Assembly (NCBI GenBank): GCA_010909725.1
Contig: JAACMV010000014.1
Location: forward strand, 372,001 to 436,000
Source: Picochlorum sp. 'celeri'
Lineage: Eukaryota; Chlorophyta; Trebouxiophyceae
Reading direction: 5' to 3'
DNA: 64,000 bases
In this document: in pieces, positions 40,682-52,268 of the stretch
How positions within the stretch are numbered: position 1 is the first letter of the stretch
How the letters are laid out: every line of letters begins with the position of its first letter
Notes under the pieces: model-generated
Database searches by the model: none
What the model saw: only the letters and a program-made list of their open reading frames with translations
Told to the model about the DNA's origin: nothing
Position numbers and translations under genes: made by a program

Positions 40682-43027
40682 ATGCTTGGAGAGGGACAAG
40701 AGCCAGTTCCTTGTCGCGGTGACCCCAACGAGGGTGCAGGTACCTCTACAGCACCAAAATCATCCCTTCGGGATGACTATGGATTTGTGATTCAGTCGCC
40801 GTATGTTAGTTTGTATCACACATTCTTTCACGTGTGGCATGAGGAGGAGATTGAGCGATGTCATGTGTGGGATGCGTGGATATCGAAGCATGCATCAGCA
40901 TGCGCAGATGCTGATAGTTCACAGCTCTACAATGCACTCAAGAATGGCCCTCTGTCCGACTCGCGGGAGGGGTTGGAGGAGTTGCATGCGCTTGTTCGAA
41001 TGGGAATACCAAAGAAATACAGAAAGGTGTGCTGGAAACTGTTTCTAGATATAGACTCTATACGGGTCGATGGTGAGTATGCCAGATTGTTAAACACACT
41101 AGAGGAGAGGGAGAGAGAGCAGCAGGATGGGACGAGACCAGGCACCCAGGATGATACACTGCCCGAGGAGGACTTTATGGGGCAGATTGACAAGGATTTA
41201 CACAGGACATTTCCTGATCATCCTCTTCTTATGGAAGGATCTGATGGAAAGAAAAAGTTGAGGCGCATGCTCGGTGGATATGCAATGAGGAATCCGGTGG
41301 TTGGGTACTGCCAAGGCCTCAATTTCCTTGCAGCTGTCTTTCTTCTACTGTACGACGGAGACACAGAGGAGGAGGAGGCATTTTGGTGTTTTGTATCGCT
41401 CGTAGAAAATATTTTGACGGGATATTTTGATCCGATGATGATCAACCAACAGGTGGATGGCCTGGTTTTTGAGCAGCTCTTGCAGCAATTGTTGCCGCAT
41501 GTTGCATCTCACATTGAAGACATTGGTGTTCATGTACCAACTGCTGTCGCTGGATGGTTCTTGGTTGCATTTGTGAATTCCTTTCCGATCGAGACATTAT
41601 TACGAGTGTGGGATATGATATTTTTTGAAAAGAGTCCAGTGGTCTTGTTTCGAGTGGGACTTGCACAGATTGACATTTTCTCTGAAGCATTGTTAGAAGC
41701 TCGACAAGATGTGGATGCCTACATGTTGTTTCAGGCAATGGGACCGATGAGTTTTGATGCTAGCAAGATTTGTGAAAAATCTTGTGTGCATTTTTCTCAT
41801 GTTAAAGATTCTGCGCTGAGAATATTGCGAGACAAGTATGCCCCTGGAATCACTCGGGTCATGGAGAAGATGTACAATGTAGAAAGCAATTTGCCGTCCA
41901 TGACAATATCTACAGGGGTGCCAAAAGCACCCCAAAGTCGCATGTCTTCTTCTTCTTCTTCTGCTACAGGTCGGAAAATGATTTCAGATGGAAGAATTTC
42001 AAAGAGAGAGAATAACGCAGAAGGAGGAAAAGAAGAACTCCACAGCGTGGAGGGAATCGGTGGTCGGCTGGGTATACTGCGGCTTCGGCATAAGGACCAA
42101 ACAGACAGCTCAGAGGATCTTCTTGTTCAATCCAAACTGGAATCTCTTCGTCGCACACAGAGTGCATCGCTATCAAACCTGTATAATTCTAGAGGACACA
42201 AAGAGAGACTACAGCAGCAGCTACGAATCAATCTGCTGTCCATGTCAACATTTATTCCAAATTTGAGCATAGCACCTGTTGCGACAGCCTTTCGAATTGC
42301 AGGAAACATTCCATCTCGGGCACGGACATTATTTGCTGAAAAGCAGACTGGCACGAAAGATAACAGCCAGACAGAAGTTTTACAAAAGGGATACGGATCA
42401 AGTCGGACCATTGACATCTCTGCATCAGTCTCGAAAAACTCTAAACAGGGTGACGGCCCAGTGTCTCGTCGATTCACAGATGGCGGTGCATTGGTGATGG
42501 CATACTCACCACAAAAGCATACATCCACGCCAATATGGTCAAAAGCATCACCATCCAAGATCCACATGCATGAAAGCCAACTTGCGTCTATTACCAAGCA
42601 GAACCTGAAAGCATTAGCAATGCAGCTGGAACAAGAAGTAGGGATAGCATCCCAACGCCTCCAAGACATTTCCAAGGTAAACGTGGAGAAGGCGCACATG
42701 ATACAAGACCTCTCCACACAACTGGAAAAAATACAAGACGAAGTGGAACACAAGGCTGACATTCTAAATGCCCTCTTCCAACGAAGAACACACCTTGAGA
42801 AACAGGCCTCAGAGTTGGAACTACAGTATAGAAAACAGTTGACAGAAAACAACCAACTCGTTACATCCTGGAAAGTGACGCAAGAAGCAGTCCTACGAAA
42901 CAATCAAAAGCTGAAAGAGCTCATGGAACTGGCTGGCAAATCATCACAGGGCGATTCGAGTCCCACAAAGAGGGGATTTCAACAACATGTGCATAGACTG
43001 ATTGGCAGAAAATTTACATCAACTTGA
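40682..43027 (+). CDS. TBC-domain Rab GTPase-activating protein
   Basis: Intronless, 781 residues from ATG 40682. The TBC domain spans about 95-340. The Arg finger is in QIDKDLHRTFPDHPLL and the Gln finger in VVGYCQGLNFLAAVFL, so both catalytic residues are present. FWCFVSLVENILTGYF, ETLLRVWDMIFFEKSPVVLF and FRVGLAQI follow as in active family members. A disordered Ser-rich middle (about 425-620) follows, then a C-terminal coiled coil (about 645-760; for example LALEQEVG-like heptads and AHMIQDLSTQLEKIQDEVEH). It is expected to turn off a Rab GTPase; which one cannot be told. The stop is 22 nt from the convergent bL27m stop. Confidence 0.93.
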   Translation: MLGEGQEPVPCRGDPNEGAGTSTAPKSSLRDDYGFVIQSPYVSLYHTFFHVWHEEEIERCHVWDAWISKHASACADADSSQLYNALKNGPLSDSREGLEELHALVRMGIPKKYRKVCWKLFLDIDSIRVDGEYARLLNTLEEREREQQDGTRPGTQDDTLPEEDFMGQIDKDLHRTFPDHPLLMEGSDGKKKLRRMLGGYAMRNPVVGYCQGLNFLAAVFLLLYDGDTEEEEAFWCFVSLVENILTGYFDPMMINQQVDGLVFEQLLQQLLPHVASHIEDIGVHVPTAVAGWFLVAFVNSFPIETLLRVWDMIFFEKSPVVLFRVGLAQIDIFSEALLEARQDVDAYMLFQAMGPMSFDASKICEKSCVHFSHVKDSALRILRDKYAPGITRVMEKMYNVESNLPSMTISTGVPKAPQSRMSSSSSSATGRKMISDGRISKRENNAEGGKEELHSVEGIGGRLGILRLRHKDQTDSSEDLLVQSKLESLRRTQSASLSNLYNSRGHKERLQQQLRINLLSMSTFIPNLSIAPVATAFRIAGNIPSRARTLFAEKQTGTKDNSQTEVLQKGYGSSRTIDISASVSKNSKQGDGPVSRRFTDGGALVMAYSPQKHTSTPIWSKASPSKIHMHESQLASITKQNLKALAMQLEQEVGIASQRLQDISKVNVEKAHMIQDLSTQLEKIQDEVEHKADILNALFQRRTHLEKQASELELQYRKQLTENNQLVTSWKVTQEAVLRNNQKLKELMELAGKSSQGDSSPTKRGFQQHVHRLIGRKFTST

Positions 43028-43049
43028 TTAGAATTCTAGGTACTATGAC

Positions 43050-43587
43050 TTATTTAACATTGACATAGGTCCGATTCTTCTTCCGATCTTTTGTAAAAGA
43101 CACACAACCTTCCACCAAAGAAAACAGTGTATGATCCTTCCCCATACCCACATTCACACCTGGATGAAACCTTTTCCCTCTCTGCCGCACAATAATGTTC
43201 CCAGGGATACAATGCTCGCCTCCAAACAGCTTGACTCCCAAGAACTTGGGGTTGGAGTCCTTGTTATTCTGAGTGGAACCTCCCTGCTTCTTCGATGCCC
43301 ACCGAACTTGCGTATACAGTGAACTACTATTGCTACTAGGATGACATGTTTGGTCTATTGTATCAAGACGAGTCTTTAATGCGCCAGTTACCAACTGGTT
43401 CGTCGTCAAACCTCCTGCACAGCAAAAGAGATCGTTACACACATGAGCGGCTGTTGCGATTCGCCATTAAATCATATCAATACATACCACTGAATGAACG
43501 AGTGCATCCAGATCCCCTCCATAGGGTGCAGCCGAGAGACTCGGAGATGCGCAGAACCACTTGTCCAAACTCTCGCCGGCAGTTCAT
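43050..43587 (-). CDS. MRPL27: Mitochondrial ribosomal protein bL27
   Basis: Exons 43587-43488 and 43414-43050 (donor GTATGT, acceptor CAG; SFSG-GLTT join) give 154 residues. The first exon reads [20 protein letters not shown], an Arg-containing presequence. The bL27 domain begins [20 protein letters not shown], then [40 protein letters not shown] and [10 protein letters not shown]. It sits near the peptidyl-transferase centre of bacterial-type ribosomes. The WASKKxGGS start and the basic presequence suggest mitochondria rather than plastid. Confidence 0.93.
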
Positions 43588-43693
43588 CTCTCTATCACGA
43601 TATTATGCATACTTTGATTACAACAATAGTATGATCAACAGTACGGACAGGTATATATACGTGTATATAAGCAAGATGGAGAGATGTGCATTA

Positions 43694-45514
43694 TCAAGTG
43701 CATTCCTGGGATGGCCTTGTCAAGAGCATGGCAACAAGAATGAGTATAATACCGCTTAGAACCCCAATACACCCTATCAAAAACTCTGTTGACCATACAT
43801 GTGTGTCATTCTTTGTTGTGCGTCGTCCCACCGTCGTCTCATCATCGCAAGTGTCCTCTTTCGTATCATGACTGTGGTGGTCCTTGTCCTCCTCGGTGAT
43901 TGTCCTTGCTGGTATCATTGTCTTTTTAGGTTCCTCACACTCAGAGGCTGGAGGTGTCAGGATATACCCATCCATCACATCACATTCAACCACAGACATG
44001 TTTCTTCTGTGTTTGGGCTTTGACAGAGAAAACTGGTTCTGATCTGCCAAGCTTTGTTGCATCTTTCGAAGGGAGGAGAACCCATCCCGAAACTTTGGCT
44101 CTACTTGACTGAGAATCATATCCCAATCTTCTGCAGAATCTGGCAATAAATCTGTAGGATGTTTGGGCTTGGGGGACGATAGTTTTTGGTCATCATCAGT
44201 CTCTTGGTGATCAATCGTGGCAATCTTTTGATCTGCCAATCTCTTGAACATTTGATATGCTTCAAGCAGAGAATCTGTCACACCCTTTTCTATAAACTTC
44301 TTCCACATGGTATTCTTTGTAAACGGCACACCAATATGAATCCGCAAGATGGAAGAATTCGATGATCTTGTATCTGGAAAAATATCCCATCGAGTCTCTA
44401 CTTTGAAGTGATCCCCATACGGAATATCGCTCATAACCTGACTCGTTTCAAACAGAATATGATCATTCTTGTACACACGAACACGCTGTGTTTGATGACA
44501 CAGCGCTTCAGAAGGCCCAATCCTGAAACCCTTCAACATGGTAACAAAACTCAAATCCCTGACTGGCCCAATCAAATTATGCTCATCCCAGGAAGACAGT
44601 TCAATCTGCTTGTGACCCTGTGCCGTGTGAAAATCTATGAAAAAATCTGATTTTGAACTCAAAAAGGTGTCATAAAACCCTTTTGGCTCCACAGGAAGAG
44701 AATATTCAATAACTTTCTGCATTGTATCCGATACAGCAGGTGCTTCTCGTGGCTCCGACGAGGACGACACATCCGCAAAAGCAACATGCTTTATTTTCTT
44801 CTTCCGTCCCTCCTTCCTCTTTTCTTCTTCTTCTTCGTGTTCCTCATCGTCCTCCTCTCCTTTTGGTGTCGTAATCATATCACCATTGTGTAAATCCTCC
44901 TCTCCTACCATTGTCGCCGCCGTATCAATAATATCATAATGATGTTCAGGCGACTCTGGAGGTGTCCCTCCATCATGCCGCAGCGTGGTGGTACACCCCC
45001 TAGAATCCTCCCACAAGGACAATATCAACCGAAACGCTTCCTCTCTATTCAAAAACGACGTAAAAAACTCCTTCTTCACCTCCTCTTCACTCGCCTTCCA
45101 CACAATCTCCACCGAGTTTGGAAACCCAACATTCTTCATCTTCCTCAACGACAGAATGGCATCAATCGGAATCACCTTGATCTTGTGATACCCAAACAAC
45201 GAGCACGAAAAACACACATGCGCATCAAAAATATACATCCGCCCCTGTAACAATATCTTCTTCTTCAACGCACACATAAAACTATCCAACAATTCCTCTC
45301 CTCCATCCAACCCAAACTGTCCCTGCAGTTCCTTGGTCTTTGACTCAATCCTCCTCACCCAACTCTTCCTCCCCTTGGTGGGTGCATCGAATTTCTTCTT
45401 CCACGACGTCGCCGTCGTTGTCTTTACACGCAACTGACCTCGATGAGACGCAAGATGATCCTCCTCAGCCATATCCTCTCGCTCCCCCAGCTCATGTACC
45501 TTGGATGACTCCAT
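43694..45514 (-). CDS. GRAM-VASt membrane protein, probable lipid-transfer protein at ER contacts
   Basis: Intronless, 606 residues. A GRAM domain (about 60-180) has LLQGRMYIFDAHVCFSCSLF and VIPIDAILSLRKMKNVGFPN, ending in EEAFRLILSLW. An acidic low-complexity stretch with a basic KKIKHVAF patch follows. The VASt domain (about 270-430) runs from YSLPVEPKGFYDTFLSSKSD to FVTMLKGFRIGPSEALCHQT, then RWDIFPDTRSSNSSILRIHI and FTKNTMWKKFIEKGVTDSLL. A single C-terminal membrane helix (FLIGCIGVLSGIILILVAML) anchors it. This layout is that of the GRAMD1/Lam/VAD1 family, which carries sterols between the ER and other membranes. Plant VAD1 affects cell death control. Confidence 0.88.
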   Translation of the reverse strand: MESSKVHELGEREDMAEEDHLASHRGQLRVKTTTATSWKKKFDAPTKGRKSWVRRIESKTKELQGQFGLDGGEELLDSFMCALKKKILLQGRMYIFDAHVCFSCSLFGYHKIKVIPIDAILSLRKMKNVGFPNSVEIVWKASEEEVKKEFFTSFLNREEAFRLILSLWEDSRGCTTTLRHDGGTPPESPEHHYDIIDTAATMVGEEDLHNGDMITTPKGEEDDEEHEEEEEKRKEGRKKKIKHVAFADVSSSSEPREAPAVSDTMQKVIEYSLPVEPKGFYDTFLSSKSDFFIDFHTAQGHKQIELSSWDEHNLIGPVRDLSFVTMLKGFRIGPSEALCHQTQRVRVYKNDHILFETSQVMSDIPYGDHFKVETRWDIFPDTRSSNSSILRIHIGVPFTKNTMWKKFIEKGVTDSLLEAYQMFKRLADQKIATIDHQETDDDQKLSSPKPKHPTDLLPDSAEDWDMILSQVEPKFRDGFSSLRKMQQSLADQNQFSLSKPKHRRNMSVVECDVMDGYILTPPASECEEPKKTMIPARTITEEDKDHHSHDTKEDTCDDETTVGRRTTKNDTHVWSTEFLIGCIGVLSGIILILVAMLLTRPSQECT

Positions 45515-45966
45515 GTATCCGTATCACTTTGAATGTACTCAAAACCCACTATAAATAGTATATAATAAGACACGTATTCGAATACCACCACCACAATGCT
45601 ACCAGAGCATCTCTTTTATCAAAAATATTCGATTTTCCAACAACAAGTTGCAACGACTATACCCAGTCATCGGTCAAAAGAACCCTTTTGAGATTCATTC
45701 CCATCCATTCTTCATACTTTAGGAGAAAAAAGTACAGTAGAAAATAACATATGGTAGCACAGGAGGGAATGCTGCGATGGCGTTATATGACGATGATTCC
45801 CTCTCGAGAAATCTCGCGAGAGAATAGAGATCTCTTCTTAGAGATCTTCTCTTCTCCATCATGCATGACAACACCATGCAGCCATTGATTAGTATATCCA
45901 TGGATATGAATGCATTGCAACACATGATATAATAAACAGAGTACTTTATTATTGATTACATCATCA
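45515..45966. other. Intergenic region with inverted repeats
   Basis: 452 nt upstream of the GRAM-VASt gene and 3' of SecE. A hairpin-prone stretch at 45790-45845 contains CTCTCGAGAAATCTCGCGAGAG-like symmetry (6 bp arms) and AGAGATCTCT. ATATCCATGGATAT (45893-45906) is a perfect 14 bp palindrome. No ORF of note. Confidence 0.5.
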
Positions 45967-46560
45967 TCAAAGCGAAGAAGAAGAAGACGAATAGATTTGT
46001 CTGGAAATCTCAGAGAGAGAGGTATTCACCCCAAACAAGACCACGCTGGTCCCCAACACCAACGCAATAACCAACAACGTGTTCAACAATGCACTCGTAA
46101 AACTAGGCCATTCGATCAATCGAACTTCCTCCAACACCCCCTGCACCAGAGATTCATCCTTGGATGCATCATCCTGTGACGCTGCTGCTGCTGCTCGCAG
46201 GGCACCCATCTGTCTCTGAATCTCTTCTGTACTCAACACTGTGCTGTCCTGTGATGCATCTTCAGTAGTACTACTATTGTCTGTGGCTGTAGAGACTGTC
46301 TCGTCGACAGTATCGTTCTTCTCTTGTTCTTCTTCTTTTGGTACCTGCGTATCCTCGTCACCCGCTCGTACCGAAAAGGCCGCAGACGTTCTTCTTTGTC
46401 CGTTTTGAGCAATGCGATATACATCCATCTGCTTCTCTTTTCTATGAATATATCCATGTACAGAGGATGGAGCACTATGGCGAATAGGAAGACATTGGCG
46501 ATGTTGGATTCTGCACTGAGACTGCGTGGCTGCAATGGATAAAGATACTACGGCCGACAT
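45967..46560 (-). CDS. SECE: Plastid preprotein translocase subunit SecE
   Basis: 197 residues from ATG 46560, intronless. The first 75 residues are Ser/Arg/Gln/His-rich with almost no acid (MSAVVSLSIAATQSQCRIQ), as expected of a plastid transit peptide. An acidic, disordered linker follows. The SecE core is at the C-terminus: VLEEVRLIEWPSFTSALLNT with the conserved E-x-x-x-I/V-E/D-W-P motif, then a single membrane helix LLVIALVLGTSVVLFGV. SecE clamps SecY in the thylakoid or inner-envelope Sec translocon. The last codons before the stop are a run of six Ser (TCT/TCC) made by a CTT-type microsatellite. Confidence 0.88.
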   Translation of the reverse strand: MSAVVSLSIAATQSQCRIQHRQCLPIRHSAPSSVHGYIHRKEKQMDVYRIAQNGQRRTSAAFSVRAGDEDTQVPKEEEQEKNDTVDETVSTATDNSSTTEDASQDSTVLSTEEIQRQMGALRAAAAASQDDASKDESLVQGVLEEVRLIEWPSFTSALLNTLLVIALVLGTSVVLFGVNTSLSEISRQIYSSSSSSL

Positions 46561-46739
46561 TCTTGCTCTATTTTCCTTTTTATCTACGACTTTTTGTTTG
46601 TATAATTGAATAATGAAACAACAGGATGCGCAGCATCCTCTTGTCTTGAACTGGAGATGAAGACCACACAACTTGGCAAGCCTTTTTTTTTTCCTTGTTC
46701 AAAGAACAGCAATCTTAATCTTCTTCTTCTTCTTCTTCT

Positions 46740-47648
46740 TTACACCACGGATACAAACATTATTACTATCATCATCATCATCATGCTGAAGAAAGAAGAA
46801 TAATAATAAGAGGAACTACTTGTGGAATCCTCCCCTTGGGTGGTCGATGTTGTTGAAGAACTAGAAGAAGATGTCTGCCCATCAGGAAAGTATGCTGCAC
46901 ACTGTGCTGGCACATCTCCAGAAGACGAGCTAGGAATATCCACATAACTCGAACATGTCGTACTCAGAGACGATGGGCACGAGAATGCCTCAAACGTCGT
47001 CTTATCGATACACATCTGAATCTCCACCAGGGCATTGCTGGAGCACTTGAACACTGCCCCAGACACCCCAAATGCCTCTTGGATGGCCTCCTCAACATCC
47101 TCTGTGCGCACATCATCTCCAGATGACAGATCAATACCATTCTCTTCCAAAGCAACATTCAAATCATACTGCGAGTTCAACTCGAGAGCTTTGGCAAAGT
47201 AGTCTTCCTGTGTCGGAAGCACAGAGAGAGAGCATGTTCCATGCTTGCTCCACTCGTGATTCCAGAATCCTTCATCTGACCCCGTGAGAGAGATCCATTC
47301 GCAATCCATTTGCTTCAGTGTATCCGACTCCAAGTTTCTCGTCGAGAACCTGTCGCTTGAATCGCAGTATTGAGGCCATCCGTTGTAATAATTTGGCCAC
47401 AAGCCATGAATGGTAAATTGATTGAAGGGATCGACACTGCACGAGTTGCTCCTGTATTCACAATATGATGGTCCGAATTGTCTGACAAATAAAAAGAAAT
47501 CAAAATCATTCTCTGCTGCTGCTGCAACGAGGGCTGTTGTTCCCAGAGGTGACGTGTTTCGACCACTTGTAGTCAAACAGCACAGGACGACTGCTACAGC
47601 AAGGTGCATCAGCCATCTGGCTGATGATGAATAATATTCTGATACCAT
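46740..47648 (-). CDS. RNase T2-family ribonuclease, secretory, with hydrophobic C-terminus
   Basis: 302 residues, intronless. A signal peptide opens the protein (LMHLAVAVVLCCLTTSG). The domain starts with FDFFLFVRQFGPSYCEYRS. Both catalytic motifs are intact: CAS1 FTIHGLWPNYYNGWPQYC and CAS2 FWNHEWSKHGTCSLSV, each with its histidine. Paired cysteines are typical of the secreted or vacuolar acid RNase fold. After the domain comes a Ser/Thr-rich spacer (about 255-285) and a terminal hydrophobic stretch (FFSMMMMMIVIMFVSVV). That resembles a GPI-anchor signal or tail helix and is uncommon for this family. The hydrophobic end is encoded in a (CAT)n microsatellite. Confidence 0.92.
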   Translation of the reverse strand: MVSEYYSSSARWLMHLAVAVVLCCLTTSGRNTSPLGTTALVAAAAENDFDFFLFVRQFGPSYCEYRSNSCSVDPFNQFTIHGLWPNYYNGWPQYCDSSDRFSTRNLESDTLKQMDCEWISLTGSDEGFWNHEWSKHGTCSLSVLPTQEDYFAKALELNSQYDLNVALEENGIDLSSGDDVRTEDVEEAIQEAFGVSGAVFKCSSNALVEIQMCIDKTTFEAFSCPSSLSTTCSSYVDIPSSSSGDVPAQCAAYFPDGQTSSSSSSTTSTTQGEDSTSSSSYYYSSFFSMMMMMIVIMFVSVV

Positions 47649-47914
47649 TGCTTTTTGCTAATGAATTAATTAGCACTGCAGTGCAGTAATGTCATCCTTT
47701 CATCGCAACATGAGCATGAGCTTCTTCTTCTTGTTGTTCTTGTCTGGTGTTTTTAAAAAAGGGTGATGCAGTGTTGTTGCCAGATATTGACCCATCAAAG
47801 GATGCGTTCAATGGGAACATGGTACCACTTCTGGGATTCAACCCATGCTCATGTGTCTCAGCCCTATAGGGATGGGTTTCTTTGCATGAACAATACTCAT
47901 ATATATAATAAATA

Positions 47915-49886
<1,972 letters not shown>

Positions 49887-49940
49887 CTGTGAAATAATAA
49901 TAATGACTGTAGTGATTTGTAATACACTGAATACGAATAA

Positions 49941-51739
49941 TCATCTTTTTCTAGAGGAATTTTTCAACGCTTTTTGAAAATCAAAGTCTTGTTCCTTGTC
50001 ACCACCACCTACTGAGTCATGTTGGCGCTGCTCTTGTGTCCCAGGCTGACCGAGAACAAATGGATTTTGAACCATTGAGGTAAAACTAGGGTCTCGGCTT
50101 CCCTGTGCTGATGGATGAGTGACATCATCAATGGAAGTCCCTGGAGCTTCCTCTACACTGCCAAACCCTGCAAGGGAGTCACCCGGCAGCAATTCATCCA
50201 CCACATACACCGGCTCCCCCTGATGTAGAGTTTCTGCAGCAGCGGCCTTCCCAGTCTCATCGATGCTCATCTGTTTGAAAAGGCTAGCAGCTTTTTCTGG
50301 GGACTCCTTGCTGAGCATTGTTTGTTCATGGGGATATTTTCGAGGAGACAGAGACTGCTCTTGAATTCCCTTGACAATATGCGACCCTGTTCGAAACAAA
50401 ACTGGGGGTTCAATTAGCTCTTCATCCTGGCTCATCTTGCTGTATGAATGACTGGGCAGTGTTGTCTCTCTGGCTTCCCTGGTTTTGCTAAGCAACATAT
50501 CACGACGCCTGATATTGGCATCCTGCGATAATATTGCGGCTTCAGTCATTCGTACATCCATCGATTTGGGCGGTACAGTGCTTGTTGGATTGGATCTCTT
50601 TCTGAGATTGTTTGATTGGTCGAATCCTTGTGATGCAAAAGAGCTCAAGCTGGAGTCTGACCCTGGTATGACAAACCTCCGAAGTGTCTCCACTTTTTCA
50701 TTCTGTCGCACCCCACTGCTTTCTGGATCAGTTGAAGAACTTGGCTGCCACTCATTGTAACTATCTGATCGAGCAAACTTATCCAGTTCTGTTGACCCAT
50801 TGCCTCTATGAAGAAACGTGACTCCAGCACCTCCTGTATGCCCGTCAAACACATCCCCATTGCCCAGTTTTGTCTCAAATGAAAAGTTTCTCAGGTACCC
50901 CAGGCTATCTACCTTGGAGAATCCACGAACCAAATATTCTTCCTCTGTCATGCTGGATATTTTGTTGGGAGACGTGGATCCCTCCAACAATGCTTTCAGA
51001 TCATACTTTCCAAATGACAATTTTCTATCAACATCATCTCCCATTTGCGACTTTCGTGGAGAAGAGTCTGCCACTCGAAGTATCTGAGCCGCTGAAACTT
51101 CCAAATCTCCTGGATACAAGCTTGGATCCACCCCCATATCAGATGGAATACGTTCCAAAAACGAATCATATGGCTCCAAATCCTCTCTGGCATCATGCCT
51201 CGGGGCCTCTGCCATCCTTTGCTCCTGCACGGGCTCTTCCCGCTTCAAATTTGTTCCAGCAAGTTCTACACTATCTTCACCAAATATTTCCGAATATCGT
51301 TTCTTTCTCATCGCAGCCTCCCTCTTCGGTCTGCTGGACTTCCCAGCACTGAGACCCGACCCTGATGGTGTCATGCTACCAGCCTGGCCCATGGACACCC
51401 TTCCCGCCACCCTGCTCGTACTCGTGCACAAATAATGAACCATAACAACATCATCATGGCGTTTATCTAGAATCCAATAACACCTCCTCTGCAAACCATC
51501 ATTCCTATCAGCATGAGCATAATAGCAATTGAGTGTTTCCTTGTCTTGAACTTTTAGCTTCTCATGTGTCTCTTTGATCGTCTTATTATCTGTGCATCGG
51601 AACAGTAATATTATAGTGTTATTATGTGTCCATCAGGAATACATGACACATCGCCACGCACCATTCTTCTTTCTCCAAGTGTGCTTATCATTCCGAAACG
51701 CCCTACACACTTTTCTAGAAAAGATGTACAGCCGCCCGC

Positions 51740-51770
<31 letters not shown>

Positions 51771-52055
51771 GCACATCAATGAATCAACACGTCCTCTTCA
51801 TATATATACTCAGCGCGAATCCAATCCAATCCACATACCTTCAGGCTGCGTCGCAGCCTGCTGTGGCCAAGACAAGTCCAATCCCTGAAACTTCTCCAAA
51901 ACTGCCAGCACTTCTTCATTCTTCAACCAGCTCGACTCTGCTTTCTTCACAATCTCCATCACATTTTCCCCCAATTCAGCTGCCTCTGGATCCAGAGGAA
52001 CAGCTTGGCGCTTCTCTTCACCGGGCGGAATCCTGCTAATGACCAGGTCTTCCAT
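49941..52055 (-). CDS. CAMTA-like protein with CG-1 DNA-binding domain only
   Basis: Exons 52055-51839, 51739-51662 and 51589-49941 give 647 residues. Joining them reconstructs a CG-1 domain (about residues 40-150): SSWLKNEEVLAVLEKFQG, then GRLYIFSRKVCRAFRNDKHT and WRKKN, then KTIKETHEKLKV, LNCYYAHADRNDG and LQRRCYWILDKRHDDVVMVH. This is the DNA-binding domain of calmodulin-binding transcription activators. The remaining 490 residues are Ser/Pro-rich and disordered, with SPRK and RKRS patches. I could not find the IPT/TIG fold, ankyrin repeats or IQ motifs that CAMTAs normally carry. Nuclear action as a transcription factor is inferred. The second exon's acceptor abuts a (TG)14 tract. Confidence 0.85.
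51743..51770. repeat. (CA)14 dinucleotide microsatellite at a splice acceptor
   Basis: Fourteen CA units on the + strand, read as (TG)14 in the CAMTA-like transcript. The tract ends exactly where the CAG acceptor (51742-51740) of that gene's first intron begins, so it stands where the pyrimidine tract would be. Confidence 0.95.
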
Positions 52056-52268
52056 TCTGCTCCCTGTCTGGCGCTTTTACTTTATATATCACCAGAGAAA
52101 AGAAATAATTGAACTGTGAAATGGAGTCCTTCTTCACCACAAGGAATTCATTTGAAACGTCTTGACTAAAAACTGGACTGCCCGCGTCTCCTCTGTCCTT
52201 GTCGATATACCACTCTACGAATTCTCAAAATATTTTTACATTCATTTATTTGTTCTAGATAAATACCA

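Noticed and set aside
46720..46800. CTT and CAT/ATC microsatellites as a CRISPR-like or satellite array
   Set aside because: Simple trinucleotide repeats without unique spacers. The CAT part is the coding end of RNase T2.
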